Assembly (NCBI GenBank): GCA_035710745.1
Contig: DASTCX010000014.1
Coordinates: 18,185-82,184, forward strand
From: Candidatus Eremiobacteraceae bacterium
GTDB lineage: Bacteria > Vulcanimicrobiota > Vulcanimicrobiia > Eremiobacterales > Eremiobacteraceae
Length of the DNA stretch: 64,000 bases
Direction: 5' to 3'
Both the position numbers and the translations under genes were made by a program. Shown here in pieces: positions 24,916-33,525 of the stretch (positions within the stretch are counted from its first letter, which is position 1; the number at the start of each line of letters is the position of its first letter). The notes beneath the pieces are model-generated. The model had not been told where the DNA came from. It saw only the letters and a program-made list of their open reading frames with translations, and did not search any database.

Positions 24916-26781
24916 TCAGATGTAGTTCGCGAGGGTCAGAGTGACGTCGCGTTCCACACCCGACGTCGAGACCTTGAGCTGCACTTTTGTGCCGGCTGGA
25001 CCATGGAGTATCGTACGGATCCGAGCGAGCCCGATGTCGGCGGCGGCCATTCCGTCGATGCCGATGATCAAGTCGCCCGGATGCAAGCCGGCTCGCGCGG
25101 CGGGCGTTCCGCTGAGCACGCCGAGGGCTCTGATCCCCGCTTTGCCAGCCACGAGCACGACGCCGCTGCGGTCGTAGATGTCGCCGGTTTCGAAGTCGTC
25201 GTTCTTCTGAAGGTACATCAACTGGTGTTGATAATCGAACGTCACGGTGAAGCGTTTGAGCAAGCCGCCGCCGACGTTCCCGGCGATGGTCGGATCGGCC
25301 ATGGCGCCCATCGTGTCGGTCGACAACGCCGTGATGACGTTCGGCACGTCGAGAGATTCGACGTCGAGCGACTTGACGCGTGTGAGGCTCGCGCTCGACG
25401 GTCCGCCGATGCCGAAACCGGTGATTCCGCTGACCGTCGGTTTGTAGCGGCTCGTGAGATCGTGCTTCGCGACGAAAGGCGAGGAGAGGACGAGCGATTG
25501 GCGATTGCCGGTGTCGACGACGAAAACGCCGTCGACGCCGTCGATTGAACCATGGAATTCTGGAATCGTATCGTCGAAGACGAACGGCACCGCTACACCG
25601 GGCGGGCGAACGCCAGGTTTTGGAAGCGACAGCGTCATCGTGCGTTTCGCGTAGTCGATCGTGACGAGGTAGCGCGCCGCGGTCTCGTAGCCGACCATAC
25701 CGTCGATATGCAGGCCTTCGATGGCCTGCATCACCGGTCCAAGCGGCAAGATGGCGAACGATTGGTGCGTCAACGTCGCGCCGCCGAGCTGCACCTTGGG
25801 CACCCACGCGAAGCCGGTCTGCACGGTGCCTGCGCCGGCACCGCCCGCTTGGAGATTCCCAGTCCCCGCGATGCCCAGCTTTGCAGCGACGTCGGGGTTG
25901 AGAATTCCCTGGCCGCCGGTGTCGAAGACGAATCGGAACGGCCCCTTGCCGTCGACCATCGCGTTCAAGTAGATGTGGTTGTTGATGAGCTCGATCGGGA
26001 ACGTCGTGCTGCCGCTGCTCGACGAGACGGCGAAGTCATGCGGCAGCGTCGACGGCATCGCGAAATGCGACGCCACATCGGCGTTGGGCTGCGCGCTGAT
26101 GATCGTCGTGACGAACTCGTTGCCGCGCGCGTCTTGAAGGTGGATGTGGTAGGGTAGCACGCAACCGCCGACCGTCCGGTAGTCGGAGAAGTCCGTAATA
26201 CCCGACTGCGAACGCGATACGGTGACGACCTCGCGCGCAAGCAGATACGTCTGCGGGTCGAAGTAGAGGTCGATGGGGAAGCCGCCCTTCGGCGTCGCGC
26301 GGACGACGAGATACGTCTTACCGTCGACGTCTTTCTTGCCGACAAATGTCGTCGACCCGGGACGTCGATTAGCGAACAGGTATGAGAACGATGTCGTGTA
26401 TGCTCGCGTGGCAGCGTTCTCGAGCGCACCTTCGCTGTCGGTGTAGTGAGCAAGACCCGTCGCGTCTTGCTCCCACGCGTTCTTGCCGTCGAAACCTTGC
26501 GCTCCGGCGAGCGGGCCGAGCGCCTTCGATTGCGACTGCGCGAAACGGCCGGTGACGAGATCATCCCATTCGTCGCCGTCGCCGGTGAGGCCGAGCGCGG
26601 TGACGCGCTCATGCAGGTGCACCGAACGGAGTTGTGCGAGCGCATCGCCTCCGGCTGCTGTTCGAGCGCGCGACAAGACTGCCATCGCCACGGTGACGAT
26701 TCCGCTGCCGGAACCGGTCATGCCCCCGGTCGGAGTAGCAGGCGCAGAAAGAAGCGCGGCCGCGGCGAGCGCAGCGATCAT
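24916..26781 (-). CDS. Exported retropepsin-like aspartic protease with PDZ domain
   Basis: 621 residues, ATG at 26781 with GGAGG nine bases upstream and an export signal (MIAALAAAALLSAPATP). An N-terminal lipoprotein-carrier-like beta domain (LYFDPQTYLLAREVV) is followed by two aspartic protease half-sites: FRFVFDTGGQGILNP near residue 290 and VFVVDTGNRQSLVLS near 425. The C-terminus is a PDZ domain (GIRALGVLSGTPAARAGLHP, GDLIIGIDGMAAADIG). Both DTG sites in one chain resemble a fused pepsin-like arrangement rather than a retropepsin dimer. Likely acts in the periplasm or outside; substrate unknown. Confidence 0.88.
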   Translation of the reverse strand: MIAALAAAALLSAPATPTGGMTGSGSGIVTVAMAVLSRARTAAGGDALAQLRSVHLHERVTALGLTGDGDEWDDLVTGRFAQSQSKALGPLAGAQGFDGKNAWEQDATGLAHYTDSEGALENAATRAYTTSFSYLFANRRPGSTTFVGKKDVDGKTYLVVRATPKGGFPIDLYFDPQTYLLAREVVTVSRSQSGITDFSDYRTVGGCVLPYHIHLQDARGNEFVTTIISAQPNADVASHFAMPSTLPHDFAVSSSSGSTTFPIELINNHIYLNAMVDGKGPFRFVFDTGGQGILNPDVAAKLGIAGTGNLQAGGAGAGTVQTGFAWVPKVQLGGATLTHQSFAILPLGPVMQAIEGLHIDGMVGYETAARYLVTIDYAKRTMTLSLPKPGVRPPGVAVPFVFDDTIPEFHGSIDGVDGVFVVDTGNRQSLVLSSPFVAKHDLTSRYKPTVSGITGFGIGGPSSASLTRVKSLDVESLDVPNVITALSTDTMGAMADPTIAGNVGGGLLKRFTVTFDYQHQLMYLQKNDDFETGDIYDRSGVVLVAGKAGIRALGVLSGTPAARAGLHPGDLIIGIDGMAAADIGLARIRTILHGPAGTKVQLKVSTSGVERDVTLTLANYI

Positions 26782-26853
26782 GTGGATCGTCCTCCCAAAG
26801 TCAATGAAGACGGGTTGGTCAAGGTCTGGTACTGCCTAGGTATGACCGATGTT

Positions 26854-27582
26854 TCAAGAGCCGCCACCCGAGGTCGGGTCGGCCTCGAGCGATAGACCGA
26901 AGCGCTTGTGCAGCTCGCGGCGGCCGAATGAGGTGATGCTTAGCGCGCGGCTGTCGTGGTCGCGGCTTACCCACCGCCGGTTCAGAGCAGTCGTCAGGAG
27001 GGCTGTACCGAGCGCGCCGCCGAGATGCGGTCTTCGTTCGCTCCAATCGAGGCACCCGAATGCGAAGCGGCGCCGCTCCGATTGAATCGCGTCGATGTCG
27101 ATGCCGAGCGCTTCGAGCGCTGATATGCCCGACGGGGTGAGCGAATAATCCGCGCGATCGGGCTGTATCGAGAATACGCGCATTTGGTGAAGTCTATCGT
27201 GAAGCGCAACGCCGACGCTGCCCGCGAGGTGGTCGTAGCATGACCTCGCAAAGCGGAGCGCATGGGGCGTGCGCGAGCCGATCTTTCGCGGCGTGCCGGC
27301 GACGACGCTCAGCGCTTCGAGCGCCCGCGCGACGTCTGGCCGTTCGAGCGCGTAATAGCGATGCTTGCCTTGTGCGATCACCTTCGCCAAACGCCGTTCT
27401 TGCAATAGCTGAAGGTGTATGCTCGCGGTGGACGGCGTCACGCCCGCAGCGAGAGCGAGCTCCGTGCTCGTCCGTGCCCGGCCATCGAGCAGGCAAAAAA
27501 GCATCTTCGCTCTTGCGGGAACCCCCATAGCGGCGGCGATCGAGGCGACGGCGGAATCCGGATCTCGCGTCGGTGAACTCAT
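26854..27582 (-). CDS. ArsR-family transcriptional regulator
   Basis: 242 residues. The N-terminal winged helix (ARAKMLFCLLDGRARTSTEL, AGVTPSTASIHLQLLQERRL, KVIAQGKHRYYAL) is ArsR-like. The longer C-terminal part with CYDHLAGSVGVALHDRL and FGCLDWSERRPHLGGALG is typical of a non-metal subgroup, since no CxC metal site is seen. It is divergent from the NIPSNAP gene and probably controls it. Confidence 0.9.
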   Translation of the reverse strand: MSSPTRDPDSAVASIAAAMGVPARAKMLFCLLDGRARTSTELALAAGVTPSTASIHLQLLQERRLAKVIAQGKHRYYALERPDVARALEALSVVAGTPRKIGSRTPHALRFARSCYDHLAGSVGVALHDRLHQMRVFSIQPDRADYSLTPSGISALEALGIDIDAIQSERRRFAFGCLDWSERRPHLGGALGTALLTTALNRRWVSRDHDSRALSITSFGRRELHKRFGLSLEADPTSGGGS

Positions 27583-27645
27583 TTGACATCAACGGTTTGA
27601 CGAACATCAAAGCGAGGCCTGCACACAAAGGCGTACAATCGGGTC
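27583..27645. promoter_or_regulatory. Divergent promoter region with TTGA/TCAA inverted repeats
   Basis: Only 63 bases separate the ArsR and NIPSNAP starts. They hold two inverted repeats, TTGA-CA-TCAA (around 27585-27594) and TTTGA-CGAACA-TCAAA (around 27596-27611), candidate operators for the ArsR protein, and TACAAT (27634-27639) as a possible rightward -10. Confidence 0.5.
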
Positions 27646-27993
27646 ATGCATCGACTAGTCTGCCTCATCAGGTACCAAATCGATCCGTTTCAGATCGAGG
27701 CGTTCACCCAGTATGCCCGCAACTGGGGCGACATCATCCCGCGCTGCGGCGGCGACCTGCTCGGCTATTTCGTGCCGCACGAAGGCACGAACGACGTCGC
27801 GTGGGCGCTCATCGCTTTCGACAGCCTCGCCGCGTACGAAAACTACCGGACGACGCTCAAGATCGATCCGCAAGCGCGCGCCAACTTTGATGAAGCCGAG
27901 TCCAAGCGATTCATCCTGCGCGAAGAACGGAACTTCGTGCGAGGAGTCGAGGGGACGCTTTCGCGGCGCGCGTCCATCCGCAACGCTCTATAA
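27646..27993 (+). CDS. NIPSNAP family protein
   Basis: 115 residues forming one ferredoxin-like NIPSNAP domain: [55 protein letters not shown]. The family has no firm enzymatic role; many members are small cytoplasmic dimers. Divergence from an ArsR gene suggests inducible expression. Confidence 0.88.
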   Translation: MHRLVCLIRYQIDPFQIEAFTQYARNWGDIIPRCGGDLLGYFVPHEGTNDVAWALIAFDSLAAYENYRTTLKIDPQARANFDEAESKRFILREERNFVRGVEGTLSRRASIRNAL

Positions 27994-27994
27994 A

Positions 27995-28029
27995 GGCCGC
28001 GGCGGTCGAGCTAAAGCTCGACCGCTACA
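27995..28029. repeat. Interspersed palindrome, centre type A
   Basis: GGCCGCGGCGGTCGA, centre GCTAAAGC, TCGACCGCTACA. Confidence 0.92.
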
Positions 28030-28045
28030 TTTCGTGACCGCACGA

Positions 28046-28163
28046 CCGCGGCGGTCGAGATAAATCTCGACCGCTCCCTAGAAAAGAGATAGATCTCGAC
28101 CGCTCCCTAGAAAAGAGATGGATCTCGACCGCTCCCTAGAAAAGAGATAGATCTCGACCGCTC
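28046..28163. repeat. Type B palindrome followed by three tandem right-half copies
   Basis: A full type B copy (28046-28080) is followed by three 29-bp units at 28081, 28110 and 28139, each GAAAAGAGATRGATCTCGAC followed by CGCTC. Only the right arm has been amplified, so these units cannot fold into the full hairpin. Confidence 0.9.
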
Positions 28164-28186
28164 ACCGTTAATCCGACAGAGAAGAT

Positions 28187-28224
28187 GAGCGGCGGTCGAC
28201 CGTAGGAAGCATCGACCGCCGCTC
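28187..28224. repeat. Long perfect inverted repeat, divergent palindrome
   Basis: GAGCGGCGGTCGA, then a 12-base centre, then TCGACCGCCGCTC: a 13-bp perfect stem with symmetrical ends, unlike the normal members. It lies 23 bases beyond the stop of the S53 peptidase and may act as a 3' hairpin. Confidence 0.85.
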
Positions 28225-28246
28225 GGAGGAGACCGCCGGTTTCGTC

Positions 28247-29953
28247 CTAGAGCCGGTGAGGTCTCACGTGCATCAGGCCCCCACCAGTGCGCGGGTGCGG
28301 CACCTGAAGCATGTATTTGTACCCGTTCAGCGATCCGACGCCCGTGACGTTGTCGTAACCGCTGTGGGCATTGTAGTCGCCGTTGCTGCCGCTGAGGATA
28401 TCGTGCCAGATCTGCCCAGGATACTTGTTGTGAACGAACCCGTTGTACAGGCCGGTGCCCGCAAGGCCTGTACGCTTACCATAGTAACCGTCGATCTGCG
28501 CGTAGAGCGCCGCCATGTTCGGAGCGACCGCGCTCGTGCCGCCGACCGATAGCAGCCATGATCCGTTCCAGAACAGCGCATACGGCGTGTTCGGATCGGC
28601 GCACAACGCGACGTCCGGAACGTTTCGCCACTGATTGCTGAAGAGCGTCGGAACGTGCGACTGGAACGCCGGCAGGGAGAAGAAGCCCGAGATGCCGCCG
28701 CCGCTGCCAGACCACGCCGTTTCCGAATTGATGGAGCGGTTCGAGTTGAGCGCAAGCGTCGTGCCGCCGGCGGCTCCCATCCACGGCGAGCTTGCGGGGA
28801 AGTCGACGTTCGTCGGATTCGGCTGACCCGGTAGACCATCTGGCGGATTGTTCGTGCCGCAATCCTTCGAGCCGTTGTCGCCCGAAGCGGCGAACCGCGT
28901 CTGTCCTTCGGCAGCGGACTGCTCGAACAGATCGTTGTCGGCGGCGACTTCATTCGGATCACTGCCGGCTTCGCACGAACCCCACGAGGTCGTTATCACG
29001 TCGACGCGCGGATCGATCGTCGTCTGCTCGTACATGTCGTCGAACGTCGAGTTGAGGGGATCGACGCCTTCGTAGACGATGACGTTCGCGCCGGGAGCGT
29101 TTGAGCTGGCCTGCTCGATGTCGAGCGTCGTCTCGTCGTTCTGGCCGGGCGCGGGTAAGCCTTGGTTCACCGGATCATCGACGATCTTGCGGATGACGTA
29201 CGCGTTCTGCCCGCGCGATACGCCGTACTGACTCCAATAGCCGGTGAGGTCGGAGTCCATGTAGTCGTACGCCGTCTCGATCGCGATCGTGACGCCGTTG
29301 CCATTGTACGTTTTATTGACGTGGACCGGCTCGTCATATGCGGTCTCGATGTCGGGCGGTCCGAAACCCGCAGGGACGTTCGGATTGCCGACGAGCGGTG
29401 TGCCGATCTTTTGCACGAAATTGTTGAAGCCGCTCACCGCCATGATGAGACCCTTGAGCGCCGTCGGGATCAATGCGGGCACGCTGTTCGCATAATAGAC
29501 GACGTTGTCGTACGAATATTGATCGATGACGGTGTTGAAGAGCGCATCCGCCTGGGCGACGGTCGCGACGACGTCGACGACCTTGCGGTTGCCGTACGTC
29601 TGCACGACTTGCATGCCGGCGTTCGTGGCGACGTACTCGACTGTCGAGTACGTGCTCTGCGACGGTCCGAACTCGGCTGCGAACTGATCGGGTGTGAGGA
29701 ACTGACCAAACGAATGTGACGCCGGATTGTTCACCGACGCCGTGAACTGGTCGACCGCCTGGTGATTCGGATACGGTAAGAAGAAGACGAGATGGATCTG
29801 CTGCGTCGGCGGTGCCGGACCGATGAGCGTAGCGACCTGCTCGAACTGCGGCACGGTCGCGGCGACGCCGTCTCCGACGCTCGCTCGAGCCGTAGCCGTC
29901 CAAGACAGAGCGAGCGCGAATGCTCCAATCGCCGCAAGGGTGCGAAGCTTCAT
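28247..29953 (-). CDS. S53 (sedolisin/kumamolisin-type) secreted serine-carboxyl peptidase
   Basis: 568 residues with a signal peptide (MKLRTLAAIGAFALALSW). A pro-kumamolisin activation domain follows (PNHQAVDQFTASVNNPAS, FGQFLTPDQFAAEFGP). The catalytic domain shows the S53 set: Glu and Asp in NDETTLDIEQASSNAPGA, the oxyanion Asp in RFAASGDNGSKDCG, and the Ser in SVGGTSAVAPNMAALYAQ. The C-terminal Ca-site region is IWHDILSGSNGDYNAHSGYD. Such enzymes digest protein outside the cell at acidic pH. A large regulator gene and a second S53 peptidase follow upstream on the same strand. Confidence 0.95.
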   Translation of the reverse strand: MKLRTLAAIGAFALALSWTATARASVGDGVAATVPQFEQVATLIGPAPPTQQIHLVFFLPYPNHQAVDQFTASVNNPASHSFGQFLTPDQFAAEFGPSQSTYSTVEYVATNAGMQVVQTYGNRKVVDVVATVAQADALFNTVIDQYSYDNVVYYANSVPALIPTALKGLIMAVSGFNNFVQKIGTPLVGNPNVPAGFGPPDIETAYDEPVHVNKTYNGNGVTIAIETAYDYMDSDLTGYWSQYGVSRGQNAYVIRKIVDDPVNQGLPAPGQNDETTLDIEQASSNAPGANVIVYEGVDPLNSTFDDMYEQTTIDPRVDVITTSWGSCEAGSDPNEVAADNDLFEQSAAEGQTRFAASGDNGSKDCGTNNPPDGLPGQPNPTNVDFPASSPWMGAAGGTTLALNSNRSINSETAWSGSGGGISGFFSLPAFQSHVPTLFSNQWRNVPDVALCADPNTPYALFWNGSWLLSVGGTSAVAPNMAALYAQIDGYYGKRTGLAGTGLYNGFVHNKYPGQIWHDILSGSNGDYNAHSGYDNVTGVGSLNGYKYMLQVPHPRTGGGLMHVRPHRL

Positions 29954-30023
29954 CTGGGTGAGCCCTCCGTTACCCGCATTCTACCCAACCGTCTGTGACA
30001 AACGGCGAACACCGCCCGCGACT

Positions 30024-33000
30024 TCACGGCTTCGAATGGGCCGCATCGTAGGACGGCGACCATATCTCGGGTGCTTCGGCTCCGACAGCCGACAAATAAC
30101 GTGCACGCCAATCGGCGTAGTCGCGCTTGGCTTCCACGATCCGGGATTCTTCACAAAGCGCCTCGAGCCGAGCTCGCACAGCTTCGAGATCGAAGGGCGC
30201 CACTTCGAGCAGGCGTTCGTAAGCGAGGCGCTGGCCCGTGATGTCGCCGGCTGCCGAGCGTTCGGACGCGAGCCAACGGAGCGCCTCGAGGCACGTCGCC
30301 CGGAGCCGCTCGCGCTCTCGCCATTGCCAACCGCCCTCCTGCATGCCTTCGAGAAAATCGCCGCGATACAGCGACGTCGCCGCCGCGTAGTTCGTACGAG
30401 CGCCGGAGTTGTCGCCGGCTGCCGCTGCTTGCTGCGCGCGCTCTATGCTCGCGTCGAAATCGTCGACGTCGATCGTCGTGCCCGCCGGTGCGACGAAGCA
30501 ATACGTATTCGCCTCGTACTTGATGACCTCGCCGATCGCTTTGCGCACGGCGGTGATCGTCACGCGAAGGCTGTCGTGGGCGGCGTCCGCGTCGCTATCG
30601 GGCCAATAAAGGTCGACGAGCCGTTCGCGCGCGACACCTTGACCGCGGTTGGCGACGAGGTACGCGAATATCTCGGGCGCGCGCCGGCGCTTCCATGCTT
30701 CGGGTGCGACGTGCGTGCCGCCGATGCTCACCCTTAAGGATCCGAGCATTTCGATCCGCAGCGCCGCCGCCGGGCGACCCTCGCGGATGAACGGCATGAG
30801 GCCGGAACCGATCTGCCAGCGACGCATATCGAGGCGCAGATTTTCGAACGCCGCGGCCTTCGTGCGGAGCAAGAACCGGTAGTCGCGTTGGTGGATGAGC
30901 GCGATCGCTTCGGTCGCGGCCTGCGATGCCGCTCGATCGAGGTCGATCGAAAGCGCACCCTTCGCCTGCTTCGTGCAGCGCGCGAGGATGACGGCCGAGT
31001 CGATGCATGCAGTGGCATGAAGCAGCGCGTTCAGCCCGTCGCCGGAAGCGACGACCGCTTCGCGAGCCGCATTCGCCGCCGCCTCCCACTCGCCGCGAGC
31101 GACGGCGCACGCGGCGCGCGTGATAAGCATGGGCGCGATCTGCTGGCGCCGGCCAGCGCCTTTGAAGACGCCGATCGCGCGCGCGCTCAAGACGTCGGCA
31201 CGATCGACGTCACCTTTGGCGAGCGCGCATTGCGCGAGACCGTGCTCGATGTCGGGCAATACGAGGACGTCACCCGGATCGCATGCCGCCTCGGCTTCGC
31301 GGAACGCGGCTTCGGCGCCGGCGATCTCGCCGCGCATGAGAGCGAGGACGCCGCGCTGTTCGTGGGCGCGCGCGATCATCGACGTCGCACCGATGTCCTG
31401 CGCTTGGGCAAGAAGCGCGTCGGCGGCGCGTTCGGCGTCATCGACGTCGCCGAGAAGCGTCTTCGCGTAGACGATATCGCCGAGCGTCGTCAGACGCGAC
31501 ACGCGCTGCCCCGCCGCTTCTTTGAGTTTCAGCGCGCGTTCGTACATCGAGAGACCGGCGTAGATATCGCCGCGGCGGAGATGTGCGACCGCCGTGTTGT
31601 GGAGGACGAGCCCATGCGCGCCAAGGTCGCCGCGGCTGACCACAGACGGCGTGATCTCCTTGTAGATCTCGAGCGCTTCGTCGAGACGCTCGGTTTCCAA
31701 GTTGACGGCCGCGAGCGTCATCCGCAGGCTCGTGACGCTCGTCTCGGGCAGGTCGAGCCCGACCGCGAGCGCCTCGTCGAGCATGGTCCGCAACCGCTCG
31801 AACTCGCCCCGCGAGGCGAGGATCGGAGCGCAGATGCGCACGCTCTCGGCGAGGACGTCATATTGCTTGCGTTGACGAGCTCCGGCGATCGCGCGCTCGA
31901 GCGAAGACAGCGCGGCATCCCACTCGCCGCGCTCGCGCTGAAGCCGGCCGAGCGCGCCGAGCAGCGTCGGACTCGAGGCGATGCGCTGTTCCGGGATCTT
32001 GCGGACGATCGCGCCGACCGCCGCGACGAGGCCGGCGCGCAGCAGTGCGAAGGCCCTCTCTTCTAGGACGTCCGAGGCTTGCGCGACGTCGCCGCCGTCG
32101 AGATAATGCTCGATCGCCGCAGCCGGGTCGCCGCGAGCGGCCAAGAAGTCGCCGGCGCGTCGATGGAGGAGCGCGGCTCGGTCTGCAGGCTGCGATCTGA
32201 GCGCGTGATGGCGCAAGAATTCTTGGAAGAGCTTGTGGTACGTGAATGCATCGTCGGAGATCTGGACGACGAAAAGGCCTCGGCGGGCGAACGATTCGAG
32301 CGTCGCACGCGAATCGCTCGCGCCGCGAATCGCATCGCACAATCCGACCTCGAGCTGATCGACGACCGATGTGTCTTCGAGGAATCGCCGGTCCGACTCG
32401 CCTAGGCTGTTCAAGACCTCGCTTGCAAGATAGTCGAAGAGAAAGCGTCGAGCATCCTCGTCTCCGGCGGCAAGCGATGCGGGCTGCTCGCCGGTGCTTT
32501 TTCCCGAGCCGCCCGAAGCGATGAGCGCGAGACCCGCCGGCCAGCCCTCGGCGCGAGAAACGAGCCAGGCCGACCCCTTTCGCGCGTCGTCGTGCGTTGT
32601 GCGGTCGAGAAACGTCCGCGTCTCGTCTTCGTCGAATGCGAGGTCTGTTGCGCCGAACGAGATGAGCTGCGTCGAAGCGGCGATCTGATGAAGGGGGATC
32701 GGGATCGAGCGGCCGGTGACGATGAAACACGCGCCGTGACGATAACCGCGGTCGACGAGCTCGCCGACGGCGGCAAGCGTGCGGCTTCCTTCTATAGTAT
32801 GTGCGTCGTCGAATACGAGGAGCGGAGCGTTTGAATCGTCTTGCGTCGCGAGCGCGTCGGCGAAGCGGCCGCCGATGTCCTTGGGCGATCCGAGACTTGC
32901 GGCGTCGACCGAGTCGAACGAAGGCATGTCGAGGCCGAGCGATCGCAGACCCGCGTCGAGGTGCGTGGCGAAAACGGCGAGGTCGGTGTCGGACTGATCG

Positions 33001-33191
33001 AGGCTATACCAGAGTTTCGGGCCCTTCCACGTCTCGAAGAGGCGGCTCGCGAGGACCGTCTTGCCGTAACCGGGACCCGCGATGATCGAGACGACGCGTA
33101 TGCCCGGCTTGAACCGCCGCTCGAGATGTGGACGCTCGAGCCAATTGGAAAGCAAAGGCGGCGGCGTGAACTTCAGCCGATGGACAAACAC
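30024..33191 (-). CDS. STAND-type ATPase regulator with C-terminal SARP/BTAD domain
   Basis: 1055 residues from a GTG. The N-terminus is MalT-like (FTPPPLLSNWLERPHLERRF), with Walker A SIIAGPGYGKTVLASRLF (GPGYGKT at 39-45) and Walker B APLLVFDDAHTIEGS. The winged-helix and TPR-rich middle (LRSQPADRAALLHRRAGDFL onward) is a sensor scaffold. Near residue 815 an OmpR-type DNA-binding domain begins (MLGSLRVSIGGTHVAPEAWK, FAYLVANRGQGVARERLVDL, DSLRVTITAVRKAIGEV), followed by a BTAD domain to the end. Normally MalT ends in a LuxR helix-turn-helix, so this is the SARP-tailed version. It lies between two S53 peptidase genes and could control them. Confidence 0.93.
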   Translation of the reverse strand: MFVHRLKFTPPPLLSNWLERPHLERRFKPGIRVVSIIAGPGYGKTVLASRLFETWKGPKLWYSLDQSDTDLAVFATHLDAGLRSLGLDMPSFDSVDAASLGSPKDIGGRFADALATQDDSNAPLLVFDDAHTIEGSRTLAAVGELVDRGYRHGACFIVTGRSIPIPLHQIAASTQLISFGATDLAFDEDETRTFLDRTTHDDARKGSAWLVSRAEGWPAGLALIASGGSGKSTGEQPASLAAGDEDARRFLFDYLASEVLNSLGESDRRFLEDTSVVDQLEVGLCDAIRGASDSRATLESFARRGLFVVQISDDAFTYHKLFQEFLRHHALRSQPADRAALLHRRAGDFLAARGDPAAAIEHYLDGGDVAQASDVLEERAFALLRAGLVAAVGAIVRKIPEQRIASSPTLLGALGRLQRERGEWDAALSSLERAIAGARQRKQYDVLAESVRICAPILASRGEFERLRTMLDEALAVGLDLPETSVTSLRMTLAAVNLETERLDEALEIYKEITPSVVSRGDLGAHGLVLHNTAVAHLRRGDIYAGLSMYERALKLKEAAGQRVSRLTTLGDIVYAKTLLGDVDDAERAADALLAQAQDIGATSMIARAHEQRGVLALMRGEIAGAEAAFREAEAACDPGDVLVLPDIEHGLAQCALAKGDVDRADVLSARAIGVFKGAGRRQQIAPMLITRAACAVARGEWEAAANAAREAVVASGDGLNALLHATACIDSAVILARCTKQAKGALSIDLDRAASQAATEAIALIHQRDYRFLLRTKAAAFENLRLDMRRWQIGSGLMPFIREGRPAAALRIEMLGSLRVSIGGTHVAPEAWKRRRAPEIFAYLVANRGQGVARERLVDLYWPDSDADAAHDSLRVTITAVRKAIGEVIKYEANTYCFVAPAGTTIDVDDFDASIERAQQAAAAGDNSGARTNYAAATSLYRGDFLEGMQEGGWQWRERERLRATCLEALRWLASERSAAGDITGQRLAYERLLEVAPFDLEAVRARLEALCEESRIVEAKRDYADWRARYLSAVGAEAPEIWSPSYDAAHSKP

Positions 33192-33230
33192 GCCCGTGAT
33201 TTTCGGCCATGGGGCGGCCCATTCCCGGAG

Positions 33231-33449
33231 TCAATCGCCCTCGAATTCCGTTCGCCGGTGCGGCAGCTCCGGTGCGTGCTGCCGCGATCTCGGGTCGTGC
33301 ATGAGGTACGTCGTCCAAAGCTCGGCGCAACTCGCACATATGAAGTAAGAACCGAAAGCGTCTCCGACCATTTTCATGGTGGAGACGGCATCGCCGCAAA
33401 GGTTGCAGCGATCGGCTGAGCTGACTGCCCTCCCTGGCTCGGCTGCCAT
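33231..33449 (-). CDS. Small zinc-ribbon-like protein
   Basis: 72 residues with two CxxC knuckles, DRCNLCGDA and YFICASCAEL, 22 residues apart, as in a treble-clef or rubredoxin-like zinc site. GGGAG lies about ten bases before the ATG. It sits 39 bases upstream of the large regulator and is probably in the same transcript. Role unknown. Confidence 0.7.
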   Translation of the reverse strand: MAAEPGRAVSSADRCNLCGDAVSTMKMVGDAFGSYFICASCAELWTTYLMHDPRSRQHAPELPHRRTEFEGD

Positions 33450-33477
33450 CGCCTATGCTCCCTTCATCGTCGTGTAA

Positions 33478-33512
33478 GGCCGCGGCGGTCGACCGTAAAG
33501 GTCGACCGCTCC
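33478..33512. repeat. Interspersed palindrome, centre type C
   Basis: GGCCGCGGCGGTCGA, centre CCGTAAAGG, TCGACCGCTCC. Confidence 0.92.
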
Positions 33513-33525
33513 AACCAGTCGCGAC

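Noticed and set aside
24181..25548. 455-codon open frame on the plus strand
   Set aside because: It runs through the palindrome array and antisense to the aspartic protease gene, has no family resemblance and is explained by GC-rich codon bias.
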